A DNA stretch of 64,000 bases, taken from NCBI RefSeq assembly GCF_003610995.1, contig NZ_CP032543.1:5952001-6016000 (forward strand). Reading direction: 5' to 3'. The translations under genes and the position numbers were made by a program. Positions 23,519 to 33,076 of this stretch are shown piece by piece (positions within the stretch are counted from its first letter, which is position 1; each line of letters starts with the position of its first letter). The DNA is from Streptomyces griseus subsp. griseus (GTDB lineage: Bacteria; Actinomycetota; Actinomycetes; Streptomycetales; Streptomycetaceae). The notes under the pieces were generated by a model. That model searched no databases, was not told where the DNA came from, and saw only the letters and a list, made by a program, of their open reading frames with translations.

Positions 23519-25200
23519 CCCCCGTGAACCGTGTCCTGGACGACCAGGACGAACCGGCACTGCTGCGCGATCAGTTCCGCCAACTCCTGCGCTACCGCGC
23601 GCTGCTGGCGGTCGGTGTCGTCATCGGGCTGCTGGGCGGCGGCTACCTCGCCCTCAGCGGTGAGGATGTCTACACCGCCACCGGCGAGGTGCTGGTCCGC
23701 TCAGCCATCTCCGACCCCTTCGCCAGCGGCGCCACCGCCGACAAGGGCATCAACATCGGCTCCGAGCGCCAGACCGCCGTCAGCGACACCGTCGGCACCC
23801 TGGCCGCCGGCACGCTGCTCAAGAAGGGCGACGACGTCACCGCCCGGGAGCTGCTCGCCGGCCTCCAGGTCACCAACCCGCCCAACACCCTCACCCTCCG
23901 CTTCGCCTACACCGGCGCCACCCCCGAGCAGTCCCGGGCCCGCGCCGAGGCCCTCGCCAACGCGTATCTGGCCCACCGCAAGGCGCGCACCGAGGACTCC
24001 ATCAAGAACATGTCCGACGGCTACCGCGCCCAGCTGGACCCGCTGGAGGAGAAGCGCGACATGCTGGAGAAGCAGGTCGGCTCGGGCGCGGCCGACGACG
24101 TCACCAGCGCCCGGGCCAACATCATCGTCTCCATCTCCGAGCTCAGCCGGAAGATCTCCGAGCTCAAGGCCCTGGACACCACCCCCGGCTACCTCAACAA
24201 GAAGCCGGTCGCCCCCACCTCACCCACCGGCCCCGGCCTGCCGCTGCTGCTCGGCCTCGGCGGTGTCGTCGGCCTCGCCCTCGGGCTGCTGCTCTCCTGG
24301 GTGCGGCTCGTCTTCGACCCCGCCGTACGCTCCACCCGCGAGCTGGTCCGCTCGCTCGGCGCCCCGCTGCTCGGCACCCTGCCCCGCGAGCGCGCCGCCG
24401 CCGGGGCGGTCCTCGCCATCGGCCGCAGCGGCTCCCGGCTCGCCGAGGAGTACCGCGCGGTCGCCTTCCGGCTCGCCTACGACCCCTCGTTCGCCGAGAG
24501 CCGCCGCCTGCTGGTCACCGCCCCGCGCGGCGACAACGAGGAAGCCGCGGCCGCCGCCGCCAACCTGGCAGCCGCCTTCGCCGAGATGGGCCGTGACGTC
24601 CTGCTGGTCGAGGCCGACCTGCGTACACCCTCCCTCGCCCGGTCCCTGGGCTCCGCCGCGCACGAGGTCCGCCCGCCGCGCTGGGCCGCCGAGGAGGGCG
24701 ACGGCAGCTGGCCCACCGGCGGCCGCTCCAACGTGGACGTCCCCGGGTCCGGCGCCTTCGCCCTGATCCCCGGCACCACCGTCGACAACGTGCCGCGCGC
24801 CCTGACCTCCACCCCGGTCGGCCGCATCGTCGCCGAGGCCGACCGGCCCGGCAACGTCGTCATCGTCCTGGCCCCGCCCGTCCTCTCCTACGCGGACGCG
24901 GTCGCCCTGGTCGACCGGGTGGAGGGCGTGATGATCGTCTGCGACCCGCGCGATGTGCACCGCAGCGACCTGGAGCGCATCCGCGAGATCATCGGCGCCT
25001 CCGGCGGCTCCGTCCTCGGCGCCCTGCTCCACCCGCCCCGGCGGCGGCTGACCCGCTCCGAGCGCCACCCGAAGTCCACCCGGCGCCGGGGCGGTGGCGG
25101 CCCCACCGCCACCACCGAGCCGGACGGGCCCGAGATCACCGGCGACCCCACCGAGACCCTCGGTCTGCGCTCCTTGACGCTTCCGGCGGCGCGGCGGTGA
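23515..25200 (+). CDS. Wzz-type chain-length protein with degenerate BY-kinase-like domain
   Basis: A 561-residue protein. It has a transmembrane segment at about residues 27-48, an extracytoplasmic Wzz domain with helical stretches, a second transmembrane segment at about 240-262, then a cytoplasmic P-loop-ATPase-like domain (about 330-500). In active bacterial tyrosine kinases the loop reads GxGKT/S. Here it reads APRGDNEEAAAAA without the Lys. The Walker A' motif is LLVEADLR (Glu for Asp), and the Walker B position reads VIVLAPPV without the Asp. It also lacks a C-terminal tyrosine cluster. It probably regulates chain length or export as a pseudokinase-like scaffold. It is coupled by ATGA to the preceding frame and by GTGA to the flippase. 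Confidence 0.8.
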   Translation: MTPVNRVLDDQDEPALLRDQFRQLLRYRALLAVGVVIGLLGGGYLALSGEDVYTATGEVLVRSAISDPFASGATADKGINIGSERQTAVSDTVGTLAAGTLLKKGDDVTARELLAGLQVTNPPNTLTLRFAYTGATPEQSRARAEALANAYLAHRKARTEDSIKNMSDGYRAQLDPLEEKRDMLEKQVGSGAADDVTSARANIIVSISELSRKISELKALDTTPGYLNKKPVAPTSPTGPGLPLLLGLGGVVGLALGLLLSWVRLVFDPAVRSTRELVRSLGAPLLGTLPRERAAAGAVLAIGRSGSRLAEEYRAVAFRLAYDPSFAESRRLLVTAPRGDNEEAAAAAANLAAAFAEMGRDVLLVEADLRTPSLARSLGSAAHEVRPPRWAAEEGDGSWPTGGRSNVDVPGSGAFALIPGTTVDNVPRALTSTPVGRIVAEADRPGNVVIVLAPPVLSYADAVALVDRVEGVMIVCDPRDVHRSDLERIREIIGASGGSVLGALLHPPRRRLTRSERHPKSTRRRGGGGPTATTEPDGPEITGDPTETLGLRSLTLPAARR

Positions 25201-26441
25201 GAGCCCGTACGGCCGTGCTCTGCTCGGTCGCGGACCAGGGCGTGGCGGCGCTCACCAACATCCTCGTGCTGGTGGCCGCCGCCCGGCTCTCCACCGTCGC
25301 CGACTTCGCCCGCTTCTCCGCCGTCTACCTGGTCTTCACGGTGCTGCTCGGCATCTCGGGCGCGTACACCGGGCAGCCGCTGGTCCTCAAGCGCGGGGCG
25401 GGGACAGAGACCCGCGGCGCCTGCCGCTCGGCCGTCGTCTTCACCGTGCTCGCCGCGGCGACGCTCGGAGCGCTCCTGGCCGCCGTCTGCCTCCTCGTCC
25501 CCGGGGACACCGCCCGGGCGCTGGTGATGCTCGGCCTGGTCCTGCCGGTGGTGCTCGGCCAGGACGCCGTACGGTATGCCTTCTCCACCCTCCAGCAGCC
25601 CCATCTCGCCCTGCTCTGCGACCTGTTGCGGCTCACCTGCGTCCTGGGTGCGCTCGGGACGCAGGCGTACGGGGTTTCGCCCGCCCGCCTGGTCACGCTC
25701 TGGGGCCTCTCCGCCCTGCCCGCGCTGCTGCTCTCCGCCGCCCTGCTCCACCGCTCCACCGCCGGGGCCCCGCTGGTGCTGCGGCCGATGCTCCGGCGCG
25801 GGCACCTGGGGCAGCGGTTCACCGTCGAGTTCGGCGTGGGCAACGCGACCAGCCAGCTCTCCGTCCTCGGCCTCGGCGCCGTCGGCAACCCGCTCCTGGT
25901 CGGCGCCCTGCGCGGGGCCACCACCCTGTTCGGGCCGCTGAACGTGCTCTTCACCTCCGCCACCTCCTTCGGCCCCCCGCTGCTCGGCCGCATCGACGAC
26001 GAGCGGAGCCGCGTCCGGGCCACCGCAGCCCTCGCCGCCGTCCTCGCCACCACCGCCGGACTCTGGGCCACCGCTCTGGCCCTCCTCCCGGACCGCGCCG
26101 GACGCCAACTCCTCGGCGACACCTGGTCCGTGGCCGCCGGGCTGCTGCCCGCGACCGGCAGCCAGTACGCGGCGATGGCCGTCGGCACCTGCGGGCTGCT
26201 CGCCCTGCGGATGCTGGACCCGCGCACCACGCTCGCCATCCAGGTGGTCTTCTCGCTCACCACCGTGGCGTTCCTCGCGGGCGGCTACGTCGTCGGGGGC
26301 GTCCTGGGCGCCGCCTGGGGGCTGTTCCTGGGCTCGCTCTGCAAGGCCGTTGCCACCTGGATCCGGGTGGCCCGCATCCGCCGCCGCACGCCGGCGCCCG
26401 AGGGGGCCGTCACCGCCGACGCGCTGCCCTCTGCTCCCTGA
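25197..26441 (+). CDS. Polysaccharide flippase-like membrane protein
   Basis: A 414-residue protein from GTG 25197 with about 12 hydrophobic segments and the weak sequence pattern of the MVF/Wzx flippase superfamily: ADQGVAALTNILVLVAAAR, then FGVGNATSQLSVLGLGAVG at the start of the second half. It would move lipid-linked glycan repeat units across the membrane. It overlaps the Wzz stop by 4 bp, and its 3' end overlaps the convergent polymerase gene by 32 bp. Confidence 0.72.
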   Translation: MRARTAVLCSVADQGVAALTNILVLVAAARLSTVADFARFSAVYLVFTVLLGISGAYTGQPLVLKRGAGTETRGACRSAVVFTVLAAATLGALLAAVCLLVPGDTARALVMLGLVLPVVLGQDAVRYAFSTLQQPHLALLCDLLRLTCVLGALGTQAYGVSPARLVTLWGLSALPALLLSAALLHRSTAGAPLVLRPMLRRGHLGQRFTVEFGVGNATSQLSVLGLGAVGNPLLVGALRGATTLFGPLNVLFTSATSFGPPLLGRIDDERSRVRATAALAAVLATTAGLWATALALLPDRAGRQLLGDTWSVAAGLLPATGSQYAAMAVGTCGLLALRMLDPRTTLAIQVVFSLTTVAFLAGGYVVGGVLGAAWGLFLGSLCKAVATWIRVARIRRRTPAPEGAVTADALPSAP

Positions 26442-27837
26442 ACGTGCTGATCAGCAGCAGACACAGCGCCGCGATGGCCAGCTTCCCCGCCGCCTGGAGC
26501 AGCGGTCCGCGCAGCAGGATGAAGGTGTATCCGGCGATCAGCGGCGCGGCGATGGCCAGCGCACTCCCGGGACCGGGCCCCGCCCGGGTGACGGCCAGTG
26601 CGTACCGGCGGTCGGTACGGGCCGCCGCGTACCCGATGAGCGCCATCCCCCCGGCCATTCCGGCCGGGCCGAAGTCGACCCAGAATTCGGTCCACAGCGG
26701 GGCCGAGAGGTTGGTCATCCGCAGCCCCATCCACTGCCCGACCCGGACCCCGGTGTCCTCCGGCTTCCCGCTCCACACCGCGCGCGGCACGAAGAACAGG
26801 GCGGAGCCCGTCAGTTGGCGGCCGTACGTGTGGCCCCGGGTGTCGACCCACGAGATGGTGTTGGCGAACATCACCATCTGGTCGTAGTCCTTGGTCACCA
26901 GCGGCTCGAAGACCGAGGCCGACTGCGCGGGCCGCTGTGCTTCGTCGTCGTAGCGGAACTTGTCCGCGTACGGGAACACCACCAGCGCCCCCACCACCCC
27001 CGTCGCCAGCACCGTGCGGTAGACCGCCGCACTGCTCGGCATCGCGGTGAACACGAACGCCATCAGCACCGTCAGGAACCAGTAACGGGCGTTGGAGATC
27101 GGGTTGTTCACCACCAGGTTCAGCGCCACCAGCGCCACCCACACCAGCACCGTCGAAGGCGTCCGCCGGGCCCGGTAGGAGGTCGCCAGACGGCGGGTGT
27201 AGAAGAGCATCGCCAGCAGCGCCGGGACCTGGCCGAAGCCCTTGATGAAGGCCGAGCCCACATTGGACCCTTCCGTCACCACCCCGCTCGCCGCGACGGT
27301 CTCGTTGATCTCCTGCCGGCTGGTGAAGAAGACCGCGGGCCCGCCCAGCTTCATCACGTAGAACGCGCTCGCCACGAACGCCACCAGCACCAGCAGCCGC
27401 AGCCGCAGCGGATGCGCCACGGCCGGCCCGCCCCCGCCCGAGCCGCGCGGGGAGGCCGTACGCCGCCGCAGCGGCCGGCGCGAGGCCAGCAGCGCCCCCA
27501 GGTCGTAGGCCGCGCACCCCAACAGGACCATCGCCGTGGCCGTGATCAGGTCCTGGCGCGGACCCACCATCGGCGTCGGCGTCTGCCCGATCACCACCTG
27601 GGCGAACGGCGCCACGCCCATCGCGATGTACACGAACATCCAGAAGACGCCCTGGAGCAGCCGCCGCCGGGTGGAGAGGATCATCGTCGCCAGCCGGGCC
27701 CCCGCGTAGCAGGTCAGCACCAGTTGGAGCCAGTACGCCGCGTCCCGGACCCCGTTGCCGGGCTGGGCTGCGATCACCGCGGGCAGGAAGCAGACGAGCC
27801 CCAGGATGAGCGGCACCGACAGCGCCCGCGACAGCAT
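26410..27837 (-). CDS. O-antigen polymerase (Wzy)-like membrane protein
   Basis: A 475-residue polytopic protein with about 11 hydrophobic segments, two Arg-rich cytoplasmic loops and a long extracytoplasmic loop. That loop contains NPISNARYWF, FPYADKFRYDD and FFVPRAVWSGKPEDTG, blocks typical of Wzy-like oligosaccharide repeat-unit polymerases. The ATG at 27837 has no strong ribosome site, and no in-frame start lies upstream, so the exact N-terminus is uncertain. With the flippase, Wzz protein and initiating transferase it completes a Wzx/Wzy pathway. Confidence 0.72.
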   Translation of the reverse strand: MLSRALSVPLILGLVCFLPAVIAAQPGNGVRDAAYWLQLVLTCYAGARLATMILSTRRRLLQGVFWMFVYIAMGVAPFAQVVIGQTPTPMVGPRQDLITATAMVLLGCAAYDLGALLASRRPLRRRTASPRGSGGGGPAVAHPLRLRLLVLVAFVASAFYVMKLGGPAVFFTSRQEINETVAASGVVTEGSNVGSAFIKGFGQVPALLAMLFYTRRLATSYRARRTPSTVLVWVALVALNLVVNNPISNARYWFLTVLMAFVFTAMPSSAAVYRTVLATGVVGALVVFPYADKFRYDDEAQRPAQSASVFEPLVTKDYDQMVMFANTISWVDTRGHTYGRQLTGSALFFVPRAVWSGKPEDTGVRVGQWMGLRMTNLSAPLWTEFWVDFGPAGMAGGMALIGYAAARTDRRYALAVTRAGPGPGSALAIAAPLIAGYTFILLRGPLLQAAGKLAIAALCLLLISTFREQRAARRR

Positions 27838-28061
27838 CGACCAGGCGATCGGCCGCTCGGCCGGCTCCAGGACACCGCCCCGGGCCCCGGCCGCGCGGGC
27901 CGCGCGACCGCGCCGTCGGCCTCTCCCCGCGCCGACGTGTGCACCGACGTCATGCGCCCCCCAGAGATCCGTGAACCGCTGAACACTCTAACGAATCAGC
28001 CCACTTGGGGAGGGCCGATGACTAGGCTGTGAACAAGTGGCCATGGTCGAGGGGAACTCTG

Positions 28062-29225
28062 GTGAAAATCCTGCACGTTGTCACGCTCCACACTCCGGAC
28101 CACGCCTTCGGCGGTCCGACCCGGGTGGCGTTCAACCTGTCCAAGGTCCAGCGGGCCGCCGGTGACGACGCCCGTGTCATGGCCCTCGGCGACGGCTTCC
28201 CCGACGGTGAACTCCCCAGTCATGTGGAGGGAGTTCCGGTCCATCTCTTCCAGGCCCGGCATCTGCTTCCGATGTTCGAGGTCAGCGGGATCACCTCCGC
28301 CGCGCTGCTGCGCACCGCCCGCCGCATGATGCGCGGCGCCGACCTCGTACACGTCCACCTGATGCGGGACCTGGTGACCCTGCCCGCGGCGCTCCTCGCG
28401 CTCGCGACCCGTACGCCGCTGGTCGTCCAGACCCACGGCATGATCGACCCCACCGAGAAGAAGGTCGCCCAGCTCACCGACGTCCTCGGGGTCCGCAAGG
28501 TGCTGCGCGAGGCCGATGCCGTCCTGCACCTCACCGAGATGGAGCGGGTCGATGTGAACGCCGTCGCGGCCCCCGTCCCGCTCACCCGTACCGTACGGCT
28601 GGTCAACGGTGTCCGCCCGCAGGCGCGCAAGCCCGCCCGCGACCCCGGCCGCCCGCCCACCATCCTGTACCTCGCCCGCATCCAGGAGCGCAAGCGGCCC
28701 GAGGACTTCGTCTCCGCGATGCCGCACGTCCTGGCCCGCCACCCGGACGCCCGCTTCGTGCTGGCCGGGCCGGACACCGGCGCGCTGGCCGGCACTCTCG
28801 CCCTCGCCCGGAAGCTGGGCGTCACGGACTCCCTGGACCATGTGGGCCCGCTGGAGCACGACGAGGTGCTCGCCGCCGACCGCGACGCCGATGTGTATGT
28901 GCTCCCCGCCATCGAGGAGCCGTTCCCGGTCTCGGTCCTGGAGGCGATGTCGGTCGGCACTCCGGTGATCATCACCCGCACCTGCGGCCAGGCGCCCGAT
29001 GTGGCGGAGGCCGGTTCGGGCCGGGTCATCGACAGCCGGGTCGGCGAGGACGCGGCCAACGCCCGCAAGGTCGCCGACGCGATCCTGGAGCTGCTGGAGC
29101 CGGAGGCCGCCGAGCGGGCGGGCAAGGCCGCCTGGGAGCTGGTCAACGAGCAGTTCACCATCGAAGCCGTCACCGCCACCCTCCGGCGGACCTACGAGGA
29201 CGTGGTCCGCCGGAGGCGAGGGTGA
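28062..29225 (+). CDS. GT4-family glycosyltransferase
   Basis: A 387-residue GT-B enzyme. It begins KILHVVTLHTPDHAFGGPTRVAFNL, has VHVHLMRDL mid-domain, and the donor-binding half shows LYLARIQERKRPEDFVSAM and EEPFPVSVLEAMSVGTPVI (EX7E-type motif). The GTG at 28062 follows GAGGGGA at 8 bp and places the beta-strand start correctly. A GTG at 28029 is in frame but has no ribosome site. The sugar donor is unknown. It is a stand-alone gene between the divergent polymerase (224-bp gap) and the convergent GT2 gene. Confidence 0.85.
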   Translation: MKILHVVTLHTPDHAFGGPTRVAFNLSKVQRAAGDDARVMALGDGFPDGELPSHVEGVPVHLFQARHLLPMFEVSGITSAALLRTARRMMRGADLVHVHLMRDLVTLPAALLALATRTPLVVQTHGMIDPTEKKVAQLTDVLGVRKVLREADAVLHLTEMERVDVNAVAAPVPLTRTVRLVNGVRPQARKPARDPGRPPTILYLARIQERKRPEDFVSAMPHVLARHPDARFVLAGPDTGALAGTLALARKLGVTDSLDHVGPLEHDEVLAADRDADVYVLPAIEEPFPVSVLEAMSVGTPVIITRTCGQAPDVAEAGSGRVIDSRVGEDAANARKVADAILELLEPEAAERAGKAAWELVNEQFTIEAVTATLRRTYEDVVRRRRG

Positions 29226-29237
29226 AGGGCCCGTGCG

Positions 29238-30077
29238 TCAACGTACAGGCTTCTCACGGGACTTGAGAGCGATCTGCCAGCGGTAGAAGCTCATCGCCAG
29301 TGCGAAGTCGAACCCGGCGCGGCCGTCCAGGAAGCCCCGCCGGTAGAGGTACATGTAGGCGAACGACACCACCGGCTTGAACGGGGCCTTGTGGAACAAC
29401 TGCCCCTGGCGTGACTTGACCTGGCGCACCTGCTCCTTCACCTGGGGGTGGTGCTCCAGCCACGCCTCCCAGTCCGAGTACCGGTTGTGCCGCTCGAACC
29501 AGGCGGTGACCGGGTCCAGATCCTGGTGCTCGATGGGGTTCTTCAACGTTCCGGCGGTCGCCGCGACCGGCTGGTAGTGCCCCTCGACCTCCCCGATGCC
29601 GGGCGCGTCCAGGTCCCCGACCTCGGGGTAGTAGGAGCGGGTGCGGTCGGTCAACGACCGCTTGCGGATGGTGTATCCGTGCCGCAGCCGCTTCCCCGAG
29701 AACCAGTACCCGAGCGGGATGTCGTACGCGGCGGGCTTCGGCGCCGCCGGATCCCGGAAGGTCTCCCGCAGCTCGGCCAGCAGTCCGGGGCTGAGCCGCT
29801 CGTCGCCGTCCAGCAGCAGGATCCAGTCCAGATCGGTACGGACGTTCTCCAGGCACCACTGCTTCTTCCGCGGATGACCCCCGTCCCAGGTGTACGTGAC
29901 CACCTCGGCCCCGCACTCCTCGGCGATCTTCACCGTGTCGTCGGAGCTGTGTGAGTCCACCACGACGACCGCCTCGAAGTGGCCGAGCACCGACTTCACC
30001 GCCTCGGCGATGTTCAGGCCCTCGTTCTTCGTGGGGATCGCCACGGCTATGGGGAGCTTCGTCTTGCCTGCGGTCAT
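29238..30077 (-). CDS. GT2-family glycosyltransferase (WaaE/KdtX-like)
   Basis: A 279-residue inverting GT-A enzyme. It has VAIPTKNEGLNIAEAVKSVLGH at the start, WILLLDGDERLSP with the DxD-like metal site, and the long C-terminal region with HNRYSDWEAWLEHH, typical of the LPS/EPS core glucosyltransferase-like branch. AAGGAG precedes the ATG at 30077, whose first bases overlap the lipoprotein stop (ATGA). It is therefore the last gene of the gmd operon. It probably adds a sugar to the glycan made with GDP-fucose. Confidence 0.87.
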   Translation of the reverse strand: MTAGKTKLPIAVAIPTKNEGLNIAEAVKSVLGHFEAVVVVDSHSSDDTVKIAEECGAEVVTYTWDGGHPRKKQWCLENVRTDLDWILLLDGDERLSPGLLAELRETFRDPAAPKPAAYDIPLGYWFSGKRLRHGYTIRKRSLTDRTRSYYPEVGDLDAPGIGEVEGHYQPVAATAGTLKNPIEHQDLDPVTAWFERHNRYSDWEAWLEHHPQVKEQVRQVKSRQGQLFHKAPFKPVVSFAYMYLYRRGFLDGRAGFDFALAMSFYRWQIALKSREKPVR

Positions 30078-30811
30078 CCCTTGACTCCTTCGGGCAGCCA
30101 GGCGTAGCAGCCTGTGGAGGTGAACGTACGGGCGGACTTCGGGATGGTGATCTTCCGGGACTTCCCCGTGCCGGAGGTGCCGGAGGCCAGCTCCTTGCCG
30201 CCCGCCCCCTCGATCTGCCACGAGCAGTGCGTGGTGGGGGAGGCGGAGCGGTAGACGCCGGGCCGCAGCGCCTTCCCGGTGTGGGTGCCGTCCACATAGG
30301 TGTACGCGGCCTCGTCGACCAGGTCCTGGTGCTGCGGGCAGAGGCCCGCCACGGCGGCCGGTACGTCAGGGATCTCCTGGGTGGCGATCGCGCCCACGGC
30401 GGTGTCCCGGTCGGCCTTGACCAGGTAGCGCAGCTTGTCGCAGGTCTCCTGGCCGGTCTGGAGCACGGCGGCCGGGTCCATGCCCTTGGGCACCCGGTCG
30501 GCCAGATACTCCTTCTGCCTCTTGGTGAAGGTCCCGGTGGCCGGGGTGATCTCGCCGGAGGGTGTCCGGGGGCCCTCGGCCTTCGCGGGGGGAGCGGACG
30601 GTCCTGGGACCGCCGGCTCCTCGATGGCGGGTGCCGTGGGCGCGGCGGGTGTGGGTGTGGCGGCGGACGGGCCGGGGACGGAGGGCCCGGAGGCCGCGGG
30701 GCGCTGGACGCCCGCGGCCTCCGGCCCGTTCCCGTCCGCGGACGAGCCGCAGGCGGCCAGCGCCGCCACCGTCATGACGACGGCGGCGCCGGCCAGGAAC
30801 GGATTCCTCAT
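30074..30811 (-). CDS. Secreted lipoprotein of unknown function
   Basis: A 245-residue protein with a lipoprotein signal peptide (AAVVMTVAALAAC; lipid-modified Cys at residue 21). A Pro/Ala/Thr/Ser-rich linker follows (about 25-90), then a helical domain with two Cys (about 92-165; CDKLRYLVKADRD... LCPQHQDLVDEA), and a small C-terminal beta domain with GVYRS, HCSW and GCYAW Cys/Trp features. I do not recognise a characterised family; the middle part resembles DUF732-type secreted actinobacterial domains. It is 3 bp downstream of the LamG gene and overlaps the GT2 gene, so it is expressed with a glycan/GDP-fucose operon. Confidence 0.75.
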   Translation of the reverse strand: MRNPFLAGAAVVMTVAALAACGSSADGNGPEAAGVQRPAASGPSVPGPSAATPTPAAPTAPAIEEPAVPGPSAPPAKAEGPRTPSGEITPATGTFTKRQKEYLADRVPKGMDPAAVLQTGQETCDKLRYLVKADRDTAVGAIATQEIPDVPAAVAGLCPQHQDLVDEAAYTYVDGTHTGKALRPGVYRSASPTTHCSWQIEGAGGKELASGTSGTGKSRKITIPKSARTFTSTGCYAWLPEGVKG

Positions 30812-30814
30812 CGA

Positions 30815-33076
30815 TCAGCCATTCCTCAGGGCGTAGTGCGCGCTGACCTGGGAGGCGGTGAGCGCGGTCGGATAGACGGCGGTCTCGTCGATCTGTCCGG
30901 CGAAGAAGTTGCTCGTCGGACGGTTCGGCCAGCCGGACAGGTTGTCCCCGCCGACCCGCCAGTACCCGGGGTAGTTCTCGTTGGAGGAGTACAGGATGTT
31001 CGACGCGCGCAGCTGTCCGTCGACGTACAGCGACATCCCCTGGCCCAGGGGCCCCTGGGTGGCGACGACGTGGTGCCACTGGCCGTCGTTGTAGGCGGCC
31101 GAGGTGGTGACCGTGCGTGTGCCGCCGCTGTTGACGCCGAACACCAGACGTCCGTCGTTGCGCATGTAGACGTGCTTGTCGTGGCGGGTGCTGTTCTGCT
31201 GGTTCAGGTTCCCGAAGCCGATGATCTTCCCGCCCTGGCTGGTGGTCGTCCTGATCCAGGTCTCCACCGAGAACCGGGTCGGCTGGGGGTGCTGCCGGTT
31301 GCTGTACGCGTACTGGTTGGTGCCGTTGAACCCGATCGCGGTGGACGGGCCGGCGACGGCCGCGGGGGTCTGCCGGTAGGCGGGGGCGTTGCGCAGGAAC
31401 CCGTTGTTGAGGTTGCCGCTGCTGTCGTGGGCGAAGGTGGAGGTGCCCTCGTCGTAGCGCCAGTAGAGGGAGGCCCCGTCGGCCTTGACCCGGGCGGGGT
31501 ACGCCTCGGTCGTGGTCACCACGGTGGCGGACTGGGCGGGGGACTTGGCGCTGGTGTTGATGCCGTCGCTCGCGGTGATCCGGTACGAGTAGGTCTGGCC
31601 CGGCACGACGTCGGTGTCCGTCCAGGTCAGCTGCGGCCGGTTCCAGAAGACGGAGTAGCCGGTCGTGGTGTGGATGGGGGTGTTCGACCCGTCCTTGTAG
31701 ATCCGGTAGGTCAGCTCACCGTCGTCGGTGTCGAAGCTGGTCTGCCAGTTGACCTCGATCTTCCCCGGATTCAGCGTGGACAGGCTGACGTTGGGAACCC
31801 AGGGCGCCCCGGTGTCGGGTCCGTCCGCGAACCGGGTCAGCCCCTGCTGCGGTGCGCCGTTGACGGTGGTGAACTCGCCGCCGACCCACAGGTAGTGACG
31901 GTCGCCCTTGCCGGTCTGGGTCATCACCCGCGGACCGACCGGCTCCCCGATGCCGTCATTGGTGTCCGGGAACCAGGGCAGCAGCTGAGGGTCGTCGACC
32001 GACTGGGCCAGCAGGTGCTTGCGCGGCTGGTCGGGGAAGGCGCCCATGGAGGAGCAGTCGTGGGCGTGGCTTCCGCTGTAGAGCACACCGGAGTAGACCG
32101 CCACGGCCTGGGTGGCGCCCAGGCAGGTGTCGCGCCAGCGCTGCTGGAAGTCGCTCAGGTTCAGGGCGATCCGGCCGTCGAACACCCCGCCGCCGGTGCC
32201 CTCGTTGGCGGTGTAGAAGCCGCTGGCGTCGGTGGTGATGTCCTGCACGGTGGAGTTGTTGTGGATGAAACCCGCGTAGGACTTGGTGAGTTGTCCGGTG
32301 GTGGCGTTCACCACGGCCAGCGCGTGGGTGTTGGTGCCGTTGATCTGGAAGAAGTCCCCGCCGAGCAGGACGTTCTGCCCGTCCGGGGTCACCTCGATGG
32401 CCCGGGCCACCTCGTCGGCGTTGGCCGTGAACGGCAGGAGTGAGGCTCCGGCGGTGGAGACGGCCGCGAAGTGGCCCCGGCTCTGGCCGCCCACGCTGGT
32501 GAAGTCGCCGGCCAGATAGACCGTGTCGGACGTGACGGCGAGACCGCGCACGGTGGCCGAGACGGCGATCTTGAAGTTGTTGCGGACGGTGCAGGTGGCG
32601 GTGTCGATCGCCGCGATGTTGCTGACCCCGATCCCGTTCACCGCCCCGAACTGGCCTCCCGCGTACAGCGTCGCCCCGTCGGGGGAGAGCGCCAGCGAGC
32701 GTACGGTCGCGGTCCCCGAGGAGACGGTGAACGCCAGCGAGCAGCCGGTGGGCGCCCCTGTCGCCGCGTCGAAGGCGGCGAAGTTCACCGCGGACTGCTC
32801 ATTGGTGCCGGCCGCCGCCTTGGGCGGCCGCAGGGTGGAGAAGGTGCCGCCCGCGTAGACGACGCCGTCGCCGGCCGCCATCGACCAGACGATGCCGTTG
32901 GTCTGCCAGGTGGAGAGGTCGTCCGCGGTGATGGCCACCGGAGGGGTCAGCGCCGCTGCCGGGGAACTCCCGACCGCCGTGGCGGTCAGGACTCCGGCCA
33001 GCAGGCAGAGAGCGGCGGCAGCGGCCCGAATACGGCCACGTCCTCCGGTTCTTTGCCCCGTACTTCCGTTCATCAT
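30815..33076 (-). CDS. Secreted beta-propeller, Fn3 and LamG-domain protein
   Basis: A 753-residue exported protein with a cleavable signal peptide (to about residue 42, SSPAAA-LT). Residues about 45-430 contain repeated GGxF-type blades (VVYAGGTFSTL, LYAGGQFGAV, VYLAGDFTSVGG, VLLGGDFFQING, WVGGEFTTVNG), like delta-60/DUF5122 propellers. Residues about 435-530 are a fibronectin type III domain, and about 535-750 a LamG/concanavalin-like fold (FAGQIDETAVYPTALTASQVSAHY). Such lectin-like secreted proteins usually bind or remodel surface glycans. It overlaps the upstream truncated paralogue (ATGA), in the gmd operon. Confidence 0.83.
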   Translation of the reverse strand: MMNGSTGQRTGGRGRIRAAAAALCLLAGVLTATAVGSSPAAALTPPVAITADDLSTWQTNGIVWSMAAGDGVVYAGGTFSTLRPPKAAAGTNEQSAVNFAAFDAATGAPTGCSLAFTVSSGTATVRSLALSPDGATLYAGGQFGAVNGIGVSNIAAIDTATCTVRNNFKIAVSATVRGLAVTSDTVYLAGDFTSVGGQSRGHFAAVSTAGASLLPFTANADEVARAIEVTPDGQNVLLGGDFFQINGTNTHALAVVNATTGQLTKSYAGFIHNNSTVQDITTDASGFYTANEGTGGGVFDGRIALNLSDFQQRWRDTCLGATQAVAVYSGVLYSGSHAHDCSSMGAFPDQPRKHLLAQSVDDPQLLPWFPDTNDGIGEPVGPRVMTQTGKGDRHYLWVGGEFTTVNGAPQQGLTRFADGPDTGAPWVPNVSLSTLNPGKIEVNWQTSFDTDDGELTYRIYKDGSNTPIHTTTGYSVFWNRPQLTWTDTDVVPGQTYSYRITASDGINTSAKSPAQSATVVTTTEAYPARVKADGASLYWRYDEGTSTFAHDSSGNLNNGFLRNAPAYRQTPAAVAGPSTAIGFNGTNQYAYSNRQHPQPTRFSVETWIRTTTSQGGKIIGFGNLNQQNSTRHDKHVYMRNDGRLVFGVNSGGTRTVTTSAAYNDGQWHHVVATQGPLGQGMSLYVDGQLRASNILYSSNENYPGYWRVGGDNLSGWPNRPTSNFFAGQIDETAVYPTALTASQVSAHYALRNG

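Noticed and set aside
23395..23520. Programmed ribosomal frameshift in the GT4 gene
   Set aside because: No slippery heptamer or downstream structure of a known type, and the second gene of the same cluster shows the same kind of one-base loss, so an indel or sequencing error is simpler.
29951..32443. An 830-codon open frame on the plus strand opposite the GT2, lipoprotein and LamG genes
   Set aside because: Val/Gly-rich composition with no motif. The minus-strand genes have signal peptides, domains and coupled starts.
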